Source: Chloroflexota bacterium (GTDB lineage Bacteria > Chloroflexota > Dehalococcoidia > Tepidiformales > Tepidiformaceae). From it: DNA of 5,273 bases. The position numbers and the translations under genes were made by a program. The stretch's first letter is position 1, and each line of letters begins with the position of its first letter. The notes beneath the pieces are model-generated. The model was not told the origin of the DNA. It saw only the letters and a program-made list of their open reading frames with translations, and made no database searches. This document shows, piece after piece, positions 5,151-5,273 of the stretch. The stretch covers positions 1 through 5,273 of the forward strand of contig JANXYE010000131.1 of the NCBI GenBank assembly GCA_025350285.1. Reading direction: 5' to 3'.

Positions 5151-5273
5151 ATGGAGACCACCCTCACCGAAACCCAGAGCCTGCTTCGCGACGCTATGCG
5201 CGACTACCTCCAGAAGGAGGTGAGTTTCGACCGCATCCGCCAACTGGAACGCGACGGCGGCTACGACCGCGAC
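5151..5273 (+). CDS. Probable second acyl-CoA dehydrogenase, N-terminus only (runs off the window)
   Basis: The frame is open from the ATG at 5151 to the window end, giving 41 residues. The start METTLTETQSLLRDAMRDYL followed by QKEV resembles the first helix of acyl-CoA dehydrogenases, where a line such as TETQ..LR...R.FL is typical. A second dehydrogenase right after a first one is a common arrangement, and in several actinobacterial systems the two products form a mixed tetramer. The strong AGGAGG and the 9-bp gap to the previous gene support a real, coupled start. No catalytic or FAD-binding region is inside the window, so family membership rests on the N-terminus and context only. Confidence 0.7.
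   Translation, partial: METTLTETQSLLRDAMRDYLQKEVSFDRIRQLERDGGYDRD

Noticed and set aside
4461..5243. Minus-strand open frame of 260 codons opposite the dehydrogenase
   Set aside because: It is a shadow of the acyl-CoA dehydrogenase, with low-complexity Ala/Gly/Val/Arg composition, and it crosses the junction of two real genes.
1..5273. tRNA, rRNA, CRISPR, insertion sequence or riboswitch
   Set aside because: No direct-repeat arrays, transposase genes, terminal inverted repeats, tRNA-like TTCGA arms with matching stems, or conserved RNA elements were seen on either strand.

Overview
This is a GC-rich bacterial window (roughly mid-60s % G+C by eye, with third codon positions mostly C or G). 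All supported genes lie on the + strand. No RNA gene, CRISPR array, insertion sequence or phage gene was found. The gene types and codon use fit a high-GC bacterium. The combination of a luciferase-like flavin monooxygenase, acyl-CoA dehydrogenase paralogues and a free-standing biotinyl carrier is common in Actinomycetota and in Chloroflexota (Dehalococcoidia/SAR202-like lineages). I lean weakly to Chloroflexota, but the sequence alone does not settle it.

Left part (1-1682): a short leader (1-129) is followed by an alpha/beta hydrolase (130-888). Its two ends are well conserved, but its middle appears to have been read out of frame and then restored by a second, compensating indel. A small stand-alone MOSC protein (914-1357) comes next, then a 70-residue biotinyl carrier protein (1470-1682). 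The hydrolase and MOSC genes have no Shine-Dalgarno. Each has a TANNNT box 6-7 nt before its ATG, which suggests leaderless transcripts. The biotinyl gene has a normal AGGAG.

Right part (1683-5273): a 160-bp gap carries a plausible sigma-70-type promoter (TTGCGG, 17 bp, AATAAT). It precedes a run of co-directional genes: a luciferase-like (LLM) flavin monooxygenase (1843-3084), a second alpha/beta hydrolase (3125-3904), an acyl-CoA dehydrogenase (3975-5141) and the start of what looks like a second acyl-CoA dehydrogenase (5151 to the window edge). The last three have strong Shine-Dalgarno sequences. Gaps of 40, 70 and 9 bp, the last with the Shine-Dalgarno overlapping the upstream stop codon, support one operon.

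Working together (inference): the LLM enzyme could oxygenate an unknown organic substrate using reduced flavin and O2, the hydrolase could cleave the resulting ester, lactone or C-C bond, and the paired dehydrogenases could oxidise the acyl-CoA produced. The substrate cannot be read from the sequence, and no CoA ligase, CoA transferase or flavin reductase is visible in the window. The most notable points are the doubly frameshifted middle of the first hydrolase, the monooxygenase-hydrolase-tandem dehydrogenase cassette, and a dehydrogenase whose catalytic glutamate seems to sit at the isovaleryl-CoA dehydrogenase position.
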